Source of the DNA: Fibrobacter sp.
Lineage (GTDB): Bacteria; Fibrobacterota; Fibrobacteria; Fibrobacterales; Fibrobacteraceae
Direction of reading: 5' to 3'
Length of the DNA stretch: 36,367 bases
Assembly (NCBI GenBank): GCA_017520105.1
Contig: JAFWRL010000001.1
Location: 1-36,367, forward strand
Part shown: piece by piece, positions 21,155-28,835 of the stretch
How the letters are laid out: every line of letters begins with the position of its first letter
Position numbering within the stretch: position 1 is the stretch's first letter
Program-made: the position numbers and the translations under genes
Notes under the pieces: model-generated
Seen by the model: the letters and a program-made list of their open reading frames with translations, nothing else
Told to the model about the DNA's origin: nothing
Databases searched by the model: none

Positions 21155-22155
21155 TGGGCCTTTGCCACTGTTGCTTAAAAGAAACCGATCAAGACTTTTG
21201 TCGAGCCTGTTCAAAGGCGCTATTTGGCGTCTCAAGGTTTAACGCCACGTTGGATTTTGATGTTCCGCAACTCGCATTTGCAAAGGATGGAGCGGTCAAG
21301 AGAATTTCTATTTCTGGGGCGCAGACAAAGTTTTCCGTGAAAATCGAAAACAAGAAACTGGTCAACACAGATCGCGGTGGAACACACATTCTAAAACCGA
21401 CCTTGTTGCCGTACTACGAGAACTATCAAGACGCTCCAGCCAACGAGCATGTGACTATGCTGATGGCACGCATCCTTTTCAAGATTCCAACAGCGTTATC
21501 CGCTCTACTTTACTTCAAAAACGGCGATCCAGTCTATATCACCAAGCGTTTTGACATCATTGAATCTGACGAACACGCAGGGGAGCGACTGAGCCAAAGC
21601 GACTTTGCTCAAATTGCGGGTCTTGTCCCCGAAATAAACGGCAGCGACTACAAATACAAGGGAATTTCGTACGAAGGAATTGCCACACTGATTCGCGAAA
21701 ACGTAAGTGCCGCCGATGTCGCCGTTGAAGTGTTTTTCAGGACGGTCTTATTCAACTATCTTGTATGCAACGGCGATGCTCATGCAAAAAATTTTTCACT
21801 CCGCAATTCCGTCGAAAATCTTGATGTCTATGATTTAACCCCCGCATACGACTTGCTGAACACATCGCTACACATTCCCCACGAACAATCGCGTACCGCA
21901 TTAGACTTATTCAAGGATGAAGACGATTTCAAGACACCTTTTTACGAAGCCAATGGTTTTTATGGTTCTCCGGATTTTATGGAATTCGCCAAGAGAATCG
22001 GAGTTGTCGAGAAAAGAGCTGCGCGTTTTATAAAGCAAGCCATCGACGTGGTGCCCGCAATGGAAGAAATGCTAGACAAATCATTCCTAAGCGAACAAGG
22101 CAAAAAGAAGTACAAAGAATCTATCCGAGATAGAGCCAAAGCACTAGGGCTGTAG
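21154..22155 (+). CDS. hipT: HipT-like serine kinase toxin with N-terminal CxxC motifs
   Basis: A 333-residue HipA-fold kinase lacking the N-terminal subdomain, which is supplied by the previous gene. Residues 4-19 hold C..CC and C..C pairs that could bind zinc. The Gly-rich loop reads 'KRISISGAQTKFSVK', whose SIS (Ser52, Ser54) matches the double autophosphorylation motif described for HipT. Then come 'HILKPTLL' (ATP-binding Lys), 'YITKRFD', the catalytic loop 'CNGDAHAKNFSL' (Asp208) and 'YDLTPAYDLL' (metal Asp233). HipA kinases phosphorylate GltX and E. coli HipT phosphorylates TrpS; the target here is unknown. AGGAG 8 nt upstream. Confidence 0.9.
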   Translation: MGLCHCCLKETDQDFCRACSKALFGVSRFNATLDFDVPQLAFAKDGAVKRISISGAQTKFSVKIENKKLVNTDRGGTHILKPTLLPYYENYQDAPANEHVTMLMARILFKIPTALSALLYFKNGDPVYITKRFDIIESDEHAGERLSQSDFAQIAGLVPEINGSDYKYKGISYEGIATLIRENVSAADVAVEVFFRTVLFNYLVCNGDAHAKNFSLRNSVENLDVYDLTPAYDLLNTSLHIPHEQSRTALDLFKDEDDFKTPFYEANGFYGSPDFMEFAKRIGVVEKRAARFIKQAIDVVPAMEEMLDKSFLSEQGKKKYKESIRDRAKALGL

Positions 22156-22240
22156 GGATTTACGTAAAAAAAGGAACCTTTGAAGAATTTCGGGCAGAGA
22201 TGTGCAAAGAAGAAAATTTTTTGATGTTCCCGTTTTTACC

Positions 22241-23056
22241 CTAGTTATCAAGGATACATCGGACTGAATAGGCGTAAGTTTTTTCCCACCAATAAAAAGA
22301 TACTGCAAACGACCTGTATTCAACATCCATCGCATATTTGGTTCCATCATTTTCAGGGCCGTCCGTAGTACACCAGAAATAGGATTCCTTTCCAGCTCTA
22401 CTAAAACCTCGACCGTTCCAATAGCCTGCAGGCAAAGCAGAAAAGCCTGTTGAATTTGTCGCTTCGGTCATCTTGCTAATTTCGCCATCGTCCCCTCTAT
22501 AGTCCCAAGGGCTTTCTTCCCAATCTGTTACAGACTTTATTGCAAATACGGCATCGTCATATTTTTTATCCAGGCGTTCTTCGTAAACGGCTGTTGACAA
22601 GGGTCTAAGCAATATTGCGAAATCTTCCTGCGATGGAAGACGGTAGCCTTTAGGGCAGACGGTATCGGCATCGTAATACGTGTAAAGTCGGCCATATTTT
22701 TCACAATAGTCTGCACTGTTTTGATAGCAGTAACTGGTATTGATAGCATAATTGAGGTTTTCGGCCATCCATGTCTGATTGCCAATCTCAATGGTTTTGT
22801 ATTGTTGTCCATCGCGTTCGTCAACGAGGGTTCCGTAGCTCAATTCAGAAACAATGGTGGGTTTTGATGAACTAGACGATTTTTTTGAGGCTGTCGAGCT
22901 GCTGGACTTTTTTATAGCAGAACTACTGGAATACTCTATTTTAGCACTGCTTGATTCAGCAGAGATTTCCGGAGCCGATACTTTATCATCACTGCCGCAA
23001 GCGTTAAAATTAGCGGCAACAAATAAAAGAGATGCAATAGCGTAAAGAGACTTCAT
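22241..23056 (-). CDS. FISUMP-domain lipoprotein (F. succinogenes major paralogous domain)
   Basis: A 271-residue predicted lipoprotein: signal peptide MKSLYAIASLLFVAANFNAC, then a serine-rich linker (about residues 34-68, KKSSSSTASKKSSSSSKP). The domain is of TIGR02145 type: 'YGTLVDERDGQQYKTIEIGNQTWMAENLNYA', 'YCYQNSADYCEKYGRLYTYYDADTVCPKGYRLPSQEDF', 'STGFSALPAGYWNGRGF', 'ESYFWCTTDG', 'SVRCILDN'. Every hallmark is present, including the Cys pairs. These proteins are numerous in Fibrobacter and some other phyla; molecular role is unknown, with surface adhesion or binding proposed. No clear Shine-Dalgarno or terminator is visible. Confidence 0.93.
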   Translation of the reverse strand: MKSLYAIASLLFVAANFNACGSDDKVSAPEISAESSSAKIEYSSSSAIKKSSSSTASKKSSSSSKPTIVSELSYGTLVDERDGQQYKTIEIGNQTWMAENLNYAINTSYCYQNSADYCEKYGRLYTYYDADTVCPKGYRLPSQEDFAILLRPLSTAVYEERLDKKYDDAVFAIKSVTDWEESPWDYRGDDGEISKMTEATNSTGFSALPAGYWNGRGFSRAGKESYFWCTTDGPENDGTKYAMDVEYRSFAVSFYWWEKTYAYSVRCILDN

Positions 23057-23135
23057 ATTTTTGACAAGGAGACAAAAACGCCGTTTGACTTTCCGTTTCC
23101 ATCCGCGATAAACAAAGTTTAAAGTTTCAAATTAA

Positions 23136-23171
23136 ATTGCCGTGTCACTTCATCCTGGGCGACACGGCAAT
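23136..23171 (-). terminator. Terminator of the bamA-ompH operon
   Basis: A perfect 11-bp stem, ATTGCCGTGTC/GACACGGCAAT, with a 14-nt loop lies 17 nt after the ompH stop. On the minus strand it is followed by TTTAATTT. The loop is longer than usual. Confidence 0.65.
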
Positions 23172-23188
23172 CAACTCATGACCAGCAA

Positions 23189-23704
23189 CTATCTATTATT
23201 CAAATAGTCTAAGACTTTATTCGTAAGGTCGTTTTCTTTTTTCCAGAAGAGCACGGCACCCGTTGCACGATCAACAACCATATCGTAACCTTCTTGCAGC
23301 GCGATTTCATTCACGGCCTTGCGGATAAGCTGGATAATCGGGGCACTCACCTTTTCATTTTCAGTGATGAGTTCGCCGTTACGTCCATAGACGCGGTCGA
23401 TGAACGACTTGAGTTCCGTATCCTTCTTGTTGTATTCGGCTTCAAGTTCGCGCTTCTTTTCATCAGAAAGCATCAACACCTGCTTATCAAGCTTTTCCTT
23501 GATAGCAGCGAGTTCCTTCTGCAAAAGGTTCGCCTGCTGTTCCCACTTAGCCACCTGGCGGTCGTATTCTTCCTGGGCTTTCTTTGTGCCCTTGAATCCG
23601 TCAAAGATAATCTTTGAATCGACATGGGCTATGCGAAGACCATCTTCGGCAAAACTTGCACAGGCAAACACCACCGAAAGCAAAATTATCAACTTGCGAA
23701 ACAT
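23189..23704 (-). CDS. skp: OmpH/Skp-family periplasmic chaperone
   Basis: A 171-residue protein with a signal peptide (MFRKLIILLSVVFACASFA) and the OmpH/Skp pattern: 'LRIAHVDSKIIFDGFKGTKKAQEEYDRQV', a long coiled-coil arm (about residues 45-115, 'QKELAAIKEKLDKQVLMLSDEKKRELEAEY') and a C-terminal strand region 'VNEIALQEGYDMVVDRATGAVLFWKKENDLTNKVLDYLN'. Skp is a trimeric 'jellyfish' chaperone that carries unfolded outer membrane proteins to the BAM complex. It lies 18 nt downstream of bamA in the conserved bamA-skp order, with AGGAGG before the ATG. Confidence 0.92.
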   Translation of the reverse strand: MFRKLIILLSVVFACASFAEDGLRIAHVDSKIIFDGFKGTKKAQEEYDRQVAKWEQQANLLQKELAAIKEKLDKQVLMLSDEKKRELEAEYNKKDTELKSFIDRVYGRNGELITENEKVSAPIIQLIRKAVNEIALQEGYDMVVDRATGAVLFWKKENDLTNKVLDYLNNR

Positions 23705-23722
23705 AGCGTTCCTCCTACCAGG

Positions 23723-26506
23723 TTAGAATGCCTGACCAATGACAAAGTTGAATTCCATATCGCCCACCTTGGAATACTTCGTTCCATTGTAGGCTTCACC
23801 CGGATCGAGCGGCCAAGCGAAATCGAAACCGATAATGCCAAGCATCGGAACTACGACACGGAAACCAAAGCCGATATCCTTCTTGAGTGTCGTCGGATCC
23901 CATTCGCTGAGCGGATTCTTCTTGGGCTTGTCAATTCGCTTGCTCGTATCGATGCGTTCACCGAACACGTTACCGGCATCAAAGAAGAACGGCAACAAGT
24001 AGAACGTCTGCGGCACAAGCCCGAGCTGGAGTTCGGCGCCAATGTACTGGTAGCTGCGTCCAAGGCGGCTGCGACCAACAGAACCGGCTCCATAACCGCG
24101 GAGCATACCATCGTAACCAAGCACGCCACCCATCGTGTAGAGAGTGCGGTGCTGCAACTTGTCACCAAAGATAACGCCATATTCGTTTGTCAGAGCAATC
24201 GACAGACGGTCGCGGAATAGCGGGAACCACCACTTGATGGAGAGGTCGGCCTTGACAAATTCGAAGTCGCTACCAAAGTATTTATTAGCCCACTGCACAT
24301 CGAGCACATAGCGCGAGCCTTCCGTCGGGAACTGCGGCAAGTTCTTGTCGTCACGCTGGATGCGGAAGTTGAATGCCGATTCGATACCGGTATAGACCAC
24401 ATAGCTATTGTCGATATTCGGGCCCTGGTCATTCATGAGCCAGCCATAACCAACTTGTCCGTAGAAGTAATCGTCCGGCCACTTGAGGCGCTTACCCACG
24501 AAGATGTTTCCACCGTAACGGGTAATGTCGTGGTCATCGTACTTTTCCATGTTCCACCAGCTATAGCTGAGGCTTGCACCAAGCGTAATCGGCTTGTCGA
24601 GGAACCACGGTTCGGTAAAGCTAATCGTTGCGCTCTTCTTGTCGGCACCGTATTCGAGGTTCAATGCCGCCGCCTGGCCATCGCCCATGCAGCAGTTCGG
24701 GATAGACACGCTAGCCGTACCGACAAAACCGTCGCTTTCGCTATAAGATACACCAAGGCTGAACTGACCCGTACCCGCCTGCTTTTCCTGGACGGTAAAG
24801 TCCAAATCCACTTCCTGTTCGCCCACGACCTTGATATCAGGCACGACCATGTCGAAGTAGTTGAGTTGCATAATGTCGCGGAAACTGCGTTCCAAGGCGG
24901 ACTGGCGATAAGTATCGCCCGGATAGAGGCGCACTTCGCGACGAATAACCTTTTCGTTCGTCTTGGTATTACCGTGGACATGTACCTTGTGAATCTGAGC
25001 CGGCAAACCTTCGTTCATCTTGTAAGTGAGGTTCACGACGGAATCATTTTCGAATGTTCTTTCTTCGTCGAACTGCGCAAAGAGGTAACCGTCTTCGCGG
25101 TAAGAATCAATCAAAGCCTTTCTCGACGCATCATAGAGGTACTGGTCGAATACAGCCCCGCTATCCAAGCGGAACACGTATTCCAGCATTTTATCGCTCT
25201 GGACTTCGTTACCGGTGAAGTGGAGTCCGCCCATGTAGTAGCGGCGCCCTTCGGTCACGTCGATATGGACAATCATATCGCTCGAAGTCTTGATGTTGTC
25301 GTACTTGTTAAGCGTCGGGACGATATCCTCGATCATGTAGCGCACCAGGAGCTTGCTTTCGTAAGCGGTGCGTTTCTTGATTTTCAGGAGGGAATCAATC
25401 TTCGGGTTGTTCCACTTGCGGTCTGCGACCAGCCCAAGCCACTTGTTGCGAGCACTTTCGTAACGGATGATATCGTTCAAAAGCTTCCACGCATCTTCTT
25501 CTTCCTTGACTTGCGGCATGCGCCTTGTCACGGGATTCTTGTCGCCGGCTTTGCGCATATTCCTATAGAAGTGCGTCACTTCCATTGTAGGCATGCCAGC
25601 CATCTTGTAAAGCGGATTCGTCGAATCGGCCATGGCCTCGTTCAACTGCGTGTAAAGCGGGGCCAATTTTTCTCCAACCGGCACCATGCGTCCAAGATAA
25701 AACAGGCACGTAGAATCCGGCAAATATTCCGCATGGTAATCGTTGAGTTCGGCATCCAAGAAACCGAAATGGCGGAACACGTTCAGCACCGTATCGCGGT
25801 CTGCTTCGAAAACGTTTTCCTTAAATTCGCCGCCACCCCACCACTGGTTTTCTTTGGAGAGCATGTGTTCAGTGATTTCTTCGACCGAAACATGGTCGTT
25901 CCCCTTCACGTCAACACCACGGACACGCACCTTGGAACCCTCGCGAATCACGAAAGTCACCTTGTTCTGGTATTCGTCAACCGGTTCTTCGCGGTAGCCA
26001 ATTTCAGCAAGAAGAAAGCCTTCAGAACGGTAGTGTTCGAGCATGGCCTGACGGGTACGTTCAAGTTGGCTCTTGCTATAGACCTGTCCCGGAATCATGT
26101 GGATTTTCAGGCGCAAGTCATCTTCAGAAATTTCGTCGCAGCCATCCAGAATAGTTGTATCCAAAGCCGGGAGTTCCTTCACCTTGAACACCAATTCTAC
26201 ATCGGACTCATCACCAACGTAATCCACCCAGGCTGTCACATCGTCAAACAGACCCGATGCGTAAAGCGCACTCACCGAATTCTGAACCTTTTCAGAAAGC
26301 AAAGTTGGGGAATAACTCTGACCGGCACGGATACCGACACGTCCAAGGACAGAGCGTTCGTCCATGTGATGGGTACCTTCGACGCGAATCTTGTTAATCT
26401 TATTCTCAACCATATACTTGTCGGAAATCTGCGACATGTCCAAAAGCTGGGCATTCGACATACCGACTAAAGCAAGAACAAATAAAAGCGAACGGGAACG
26501 CAGAAT
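23723..26506 (-). CDS. bamA: Outer membrane protein assembly factor BamA, non-canonical start codon
   Basis: BamA inserts beta-barrel proteins into the outer membrane. Five POTRA domains (from 'INKIRVEGTHHMDERSVLGRVGIRAGQSY') are followed by a C-terminal barrel with 'GSRYVLDVQW', 'LGYDGMLRGYG', the LRGY-type gating loop 'GAGSVGRSRLGRSYQYIGAELQ', 'FFFDAGNVFG', 'DIGFGFRVVVPMLGIIGFDFAW' and a final 'EFNFVIGQAF' ending in Phe. POTRA3 carries an insert of about 140 residues. The first ATG (26461) has no ribosome site and would leave no signal peptide. The in-frame codons upstream encode RSRSLLFVLALVGMSNA, a good signal peptide, behind AGGTAGG (26516-26510), with ATT (26506) or CTG (26503) as the only plausible starts. 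An in-frame TAA at 26533-26531 limits further extension. Confidence 0.88.
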   Translation of the reverse strand: MLRSRSLLFVLALVGMSNAQLLDMSQISDKYMVENKINKIRVEGTHHMDERSVLGRVGIRAGQSYSPTLLSEKVQNSVSALYASGLFDDVTAWVDYVGDESDVELVFKVKELPALDTTILDGCDEISEDDLRLKIHMIPGQVYSKSQLERTRQAMLEHYRSEGFLLAEIGYREEPVDEYQNKVTFVIREGSKVRVRGVDVKGNDHVSVEEITEHMLSKENQWWGGGEFKENVFEADRDTVLNVFRHFGFLDAELNDYHAEYLPDSTCLFYLGRMVPVGEKLAPLYTQLNEAMADSTNPLYKMAGMPTMEVTHFYRNMRKAGDKNPVTRRMPQVKEEEDAWKLLNDIIRYESARNKWLGLVADRKWNNPKIDSLLKIKKRTAYESKLLVRYMIEDIVPTLNKYDNIKTSSDMIVHIDVTEGRRYYMGGLHFTGNEVQSDKMLEYVFRLDSGAVFDQYLYDASRKALIDSYREDGYLFAQFDEERTFENDSVVNLTYKMNEGLPAQIHKVHVHGNTKTNEKVIRREVRLYPGDTYRQSALERSFRDIMQLNYFDMVVPDIKVVGEQEVDLDFTVQEKQAGTGQFSLGVSYSESDGFVGTASVSIPNCCMGDGQAAALNLEYGADKKSATISFTEPWFLDKPITLGASLSYSWWNMEKYDDHDITRYGGNIFVGKRLKWPDDYFYGQVGYGWLMNDQGPNIDNSYVVYTGIESAFNFRIQRDDKNLPQFPTEGSRYVLDVQWANKYFGSDFEFVKADLSIKWWFPLFRDRLSIALTNEYGVIFGDKLQHRTLYTMGGVLGYDGMLRGYGAGSVGRSRLGRSYQYIGAELQLGLVPQTFYLLPFFFDAGNVFGERIDTSKRIDKPKKNPLSEWDPTTLKKDIGFGFRVVVPMLGIIGFDFAWPLDPGEAYNGTKYSKVGDMEFNFVIGQAF

Positions 26507-26685
26507 AGACCTACCTATAAAAGCAGTTATTTAAATTTCTGCCCAAAAATACAAAAAAACAGCTCCCCCGCCCACCCGCGTTTTCAAAAAACACCCTAAC
26601 GAACGACGAATAAACAGATATGGGGACACTAGGGTTACATATCACCGACTTTTACACTTTTTGAAAGTGTTACAAAAACATATCA

Positions 26686-26755
26686 TGTCAGCCTCCGAGC
26701 GGGCATCATCTTTTTTATTATCGAGCAGCAGGTCCCCGAACAAGCCGGGAATGAC
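26686..26755. repeat. Two degenerate palindromic repeats of the GTCAT-CCCGG family
   Basis: Read on the minus strand: GTCATTCCCGGCTTGTTCGG (from 26755), continuing to GGACC, is a clear member. A more decayed one, ATGCCCGCTCGGAGGCTGAC, ends near 26687. They are separated by about 20 nt. Confidence 0.65.
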
Positions 26756-26852
26756 TGCATCGCCCATATATATGGAGAAAGGAATCGCGCCATTTTTTTT
26801 TCGCAAAGAAAAAGAAACAGAAGTTGTTCAATCATTACGAAAACACATTATT

Positions 26853-26858
26853 TATATT
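26853..26858 (+). promoter_or_regulatory. Probable -10 box of the paaK operon
   Basis: TATATT in the same TTATATTTAG context as the HU-like promoter (5808-5813). No good -35 lies at 16-18 nt. The leader would be about 40 nt and contains AAGG before the ATG. Confidence 0.35.
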
Positions 26859-26899
26859 TAGAGACGCAAAATTTAACACTCCCTATAAAAAAGGTTACT

Positions 26900-28237
26900 A
26901 TGCGATCTACAGCTTGGAACGATGAAGAAAACAAAATCCTGCCCGAAATGGCGCTCGACTTTATGCCCGAAGAAAAATTACGCGAACTGCAGTTGCAGCG
27001 TTTGCGCGCAACCGTAAAGCTCGCCTACGAAAAGGTTCCGCTGTTCCATGACCGCATGGTCGAAAAGGGCGTGACCCCCGATGACATAAAGACTTTGAAG
27101 GACATCGTGAAGATTCCGTTCTCCATGAAGAAGGATTTGCGCGACACTTATCCGTACGGTCTCTTTGCTGTCGATATGAGCGAAGTCGTGCGTCTGCATG
27201 CAAGCTCCGGCACTACCGGTAAGCCGATTGTGGTCGGTTACACCAAGGAAGACATGGACGTGTGGGCGCAGGTCGTGAAGCGCGGCCTCCTCGCCTGCGG
27301 ATTCCGCAGCACGGACATTGTGCAGAACTTCTACGGCTACGGGCTCTTTACGGGCGGCCTTGGCATCCACGGCGGTTTCGAAGCGCTCGGCGCCACAGTT
27401 GTGCCAATTAGCGGTGGCAACACCGAACGCCAGGTGATGCTCATGAAGGACTTTGGCGTGACCGCCGTCGGTGGCACTCCGAGCTACTTTGTCCGCATTA
27501 TCGATGTTGCAGAAAAAATGGGCGTCGATATTTCGAAGTTGAACGTGAAGCGCGGCATCTTCGGTGCAGAACCGTGGAGCGACGGCATGCGCGACTACAT
27601 CGAAGAAAAGACGGGCATCAAGGCATACGATATTTACGGTCTTTCTGAAATTGTGGGCCCGGGCGTGGGCTGCGAATGCGAATGCCGCGACGGCATCCAC
27701 ATTTTCGAAGACCACTTCTACCCTGAAATTGTGGACCCGGAAACGCTCGAACCGCTCCCGGACGGACAAGAAGGCGAACTCGTCATCAGCACGCTCAGCA
27801 AGCGCGCCATGCCGATTTTGCGCTACCGCACCCGCGACATTACTGCTATCGAAAACACGAAGTGCAAGTGCGGACGCACCATCCGCCGCATCCGCCGTAT
27901 CGGTCGCCGCAGCGACGACATGATTATCATGCGTGGCGTGAACGTGTTCCCGAGCCAAATCGAAACAGCACTCCTCCGTGCAGAAAAGGCTTTGCCGCAC
28001 TACCAGATTGTACTCGACACCAAGAACAACATGGATACGCTGGAAGTCAAGGTGGAAGTTTCTCGCGACATGGTGAGCGACTCCATGAGCGATATGGAAC
28101 AGCTGAACAAGAAGTTCAAGCACTCCATCGAACAGATTCTCGGCATTTCCGTCATCGTTACGTTGTGCGAACCCGATTCGCTGCCGCGTAGCGAAGGCAA
28201 GGCAAAGAGAGTTATCGACAACAGAAAGAAAATTTAA
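26900..28237 (+). CDS. paaK: Phenylacetate-CoA ligase
   Basis: A 445-residue adenylate-forming enzyme that makes phenylacetyl-CoA (or a related aryl-acetyl-CoA) from acid, ATP and CoA. Motifs: P-loop ASSGTTGKP (101-109), 'YGYGLFTGGLGIHGGFEALGATVVPISGGNTERQ', 'VGGTPSYFVRI', 'RGIFGAEPWSDGMRDYIE', 'AYDIYGLSEIVGPGV' and the hinge region 'LRYRTRDIT' followed by 'RRSDDMIIMRGVNVFPSQIE'. The Cys-rich 'GVGCECECRDG' and 'TKCKCGRT' are typical of the short PaaK type of anaerobes. It is followed 14 nt later by an ACT-domain gene, a common pair in anaerobic bacteria. In rumen bacteria phenylacetyl-CoA can be reductively carboxylated to phenylpyruvate for phenylalanine synthesis, a plausible role here. Confidence 0.93.
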   Translation: MRSTAWNDEENKILPEMALDFMPEEKLRELQLQRLRATVKLAYEKVPLFHDRMVEKGVTPDDIKTLKDIVKIPFSMKKDLRDTYPYGLFAVDMSEVVRLHASSGTTGKPIVVGYTKEDMDVWAQVVKRGLLACGFRSTDIVQNFYGYGLFTGGLGIHGGFEALGATVVPISGGNTERQVMLMKDFGVTAVGGTPSYFVRIIDVAEKMGVDISKLNVKRGIFGAEPWSDGMRDYIEEKTGIKAYDIYGLSEIVGPGVGCECECRDGIHIFEDHFYPEIVDPETLEPLPDGQEGELVISTLSKRAMPILRYRTRDITAIENTKCKCGRTIRRIRRIGRRSDDMIIMRGVNVFPSQIETALLRAEKALPHYQIVLDTKNNMDTLEVKVEVSRDMVSDSMSDMEQLNKKFKHSIEQILGISVIVTLCEPDSLPRSEGKAKRVIDNRKKI

Positions 28238-28251
28238 GAAGGAGAAAAAAA

Positions 28252-28677
28252 ATGAAGATACCACAGGTTTCAGTTTTCGTTTCGAACCGTCCGGGTCGTC
28301 TCCAGGCTGTTTGCCGCGCCCTTGCCGATGCAGGGATTAACCTCTTGTCGCTCACGCTCGCCGATTCCGGCGAATTCGGCCTTATCCGCCTTATCGTGAA
28401 CGATGCCGAAAAGGCTGTCAACGTTCTCGAAAAGTCGGGTCTCAGTGCTACCGTCACCGACGTCGTTGCATGCCCTGTTGCCGACAAGGTGGGCGGACTC
28501 GCTGATTTGCTCGATGTCGTTGGCGATTTGCAGATTGACTACATGTACGCCTATCCGTCTGAATGCAAGGCCGGAACGAACGTGATGATTCTGCGCTTCA
28601 GCGATACCGAGAAGGCGCTCAAGGTCTTGAACGAAAAGAACTTCAAGACGCTCAGCACCGCAGAAATGCTCGGATAG
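28252..28677 (+). CDS. Tandem ACT-domain protein linked to paaK
   Basis: A 141-residue protein with two ACT domains in tandem: 'QVSVFVSNRPGRLQAVCRALADAGINLLSLTLADSGEFGLIRLIV' (residues 5-49) and 'DLLDVVGDLQIDYMYAYPSECKAGTNVMILRFSDTEKALKVLN' (from about 84). ACT domains bind amino acids; small ACT proteins beside PaaK and indolepyruvate oxidoreductase genes probably sense aromatic amino acids. AGAAGGAG lies 8 nt before the ATG. It ends the operon, with a terminator about 50 nt further on. Confidence 0.88.
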   Translation: MKIPQVSVFVSNRPGRLQAVCRALADAGINLLSLTLADSGEFGLIRLIVNDAEKAVNVLEKSGLSATVTDVVACPVADKVGGLADLLDVVGDLQIDYMYAYPSECKAGTNVMILRFSDTEKALKVLNEKNFKTLSTAEMLG

Positions 28678-28728
28678 ACACGAGACACTCCTATACTCCG
28701 GAAACGTCGCAACGCTGTACGGAATATG

Positions 28729-28761
28729 AAAAAGCTAAACGGAATAACCGTTTGGCTTTTT
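28729..28761 (+). terminator. Rho-independent terminator of the paaK-ACT operon
   Basis: AAAAAGCTAAACGG, loop AATAA, then CCGTTTGGCTTTTTTG: a 14-bp stem with one mismatch and a T-run. The remaining 75 nt to the next gene hold a weak TTGCG...CGCAA dyad and nothing else visible. Confidence 0.85.
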
Positions 28762-28835
28762 TGTCTCAACGATTAAATAAATTACGGAACAACGTCACTC
28801 TTGCCGTTGCGAGGCGTTCGGCTTGACGCAAGACT

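Larger units (their letters stand above)
26507..26899. other. Intergenic region between divergent bamA and paaK
   Basis: About 390 nt with no convincing gene. It holds a C-rich tract (26563-26578), a dyad ACACTTT-TTG-AAAGTGT (26654-26670) that could be an operator or hairpin, two members of the dispersed palindromic repeat family (26686-26755), a T-run (26790-26799) and an AT-rich promoter zone before paaK. An open frame at 26661-26861 is built from repeat sequence and is not accepted. Confidence 0.6.

Noticed and set aside
24455..26470. 671-codon open frame on the plus strand opposite bamA
   Set aside because: Antisense shadow caused by codon bias; composition is His/Arg/Val-rich without any family motif.
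26661..26861. 66-codon open frame between bamA and paaK
   Set aside because: Made of the palindromic repeats and a homopolymer run, without a ribosome site.
26978..28264. 428-codon open frame on the minus strand opposite paaK
   Set aside because: Shadow of paaK; no recognisable motifs.
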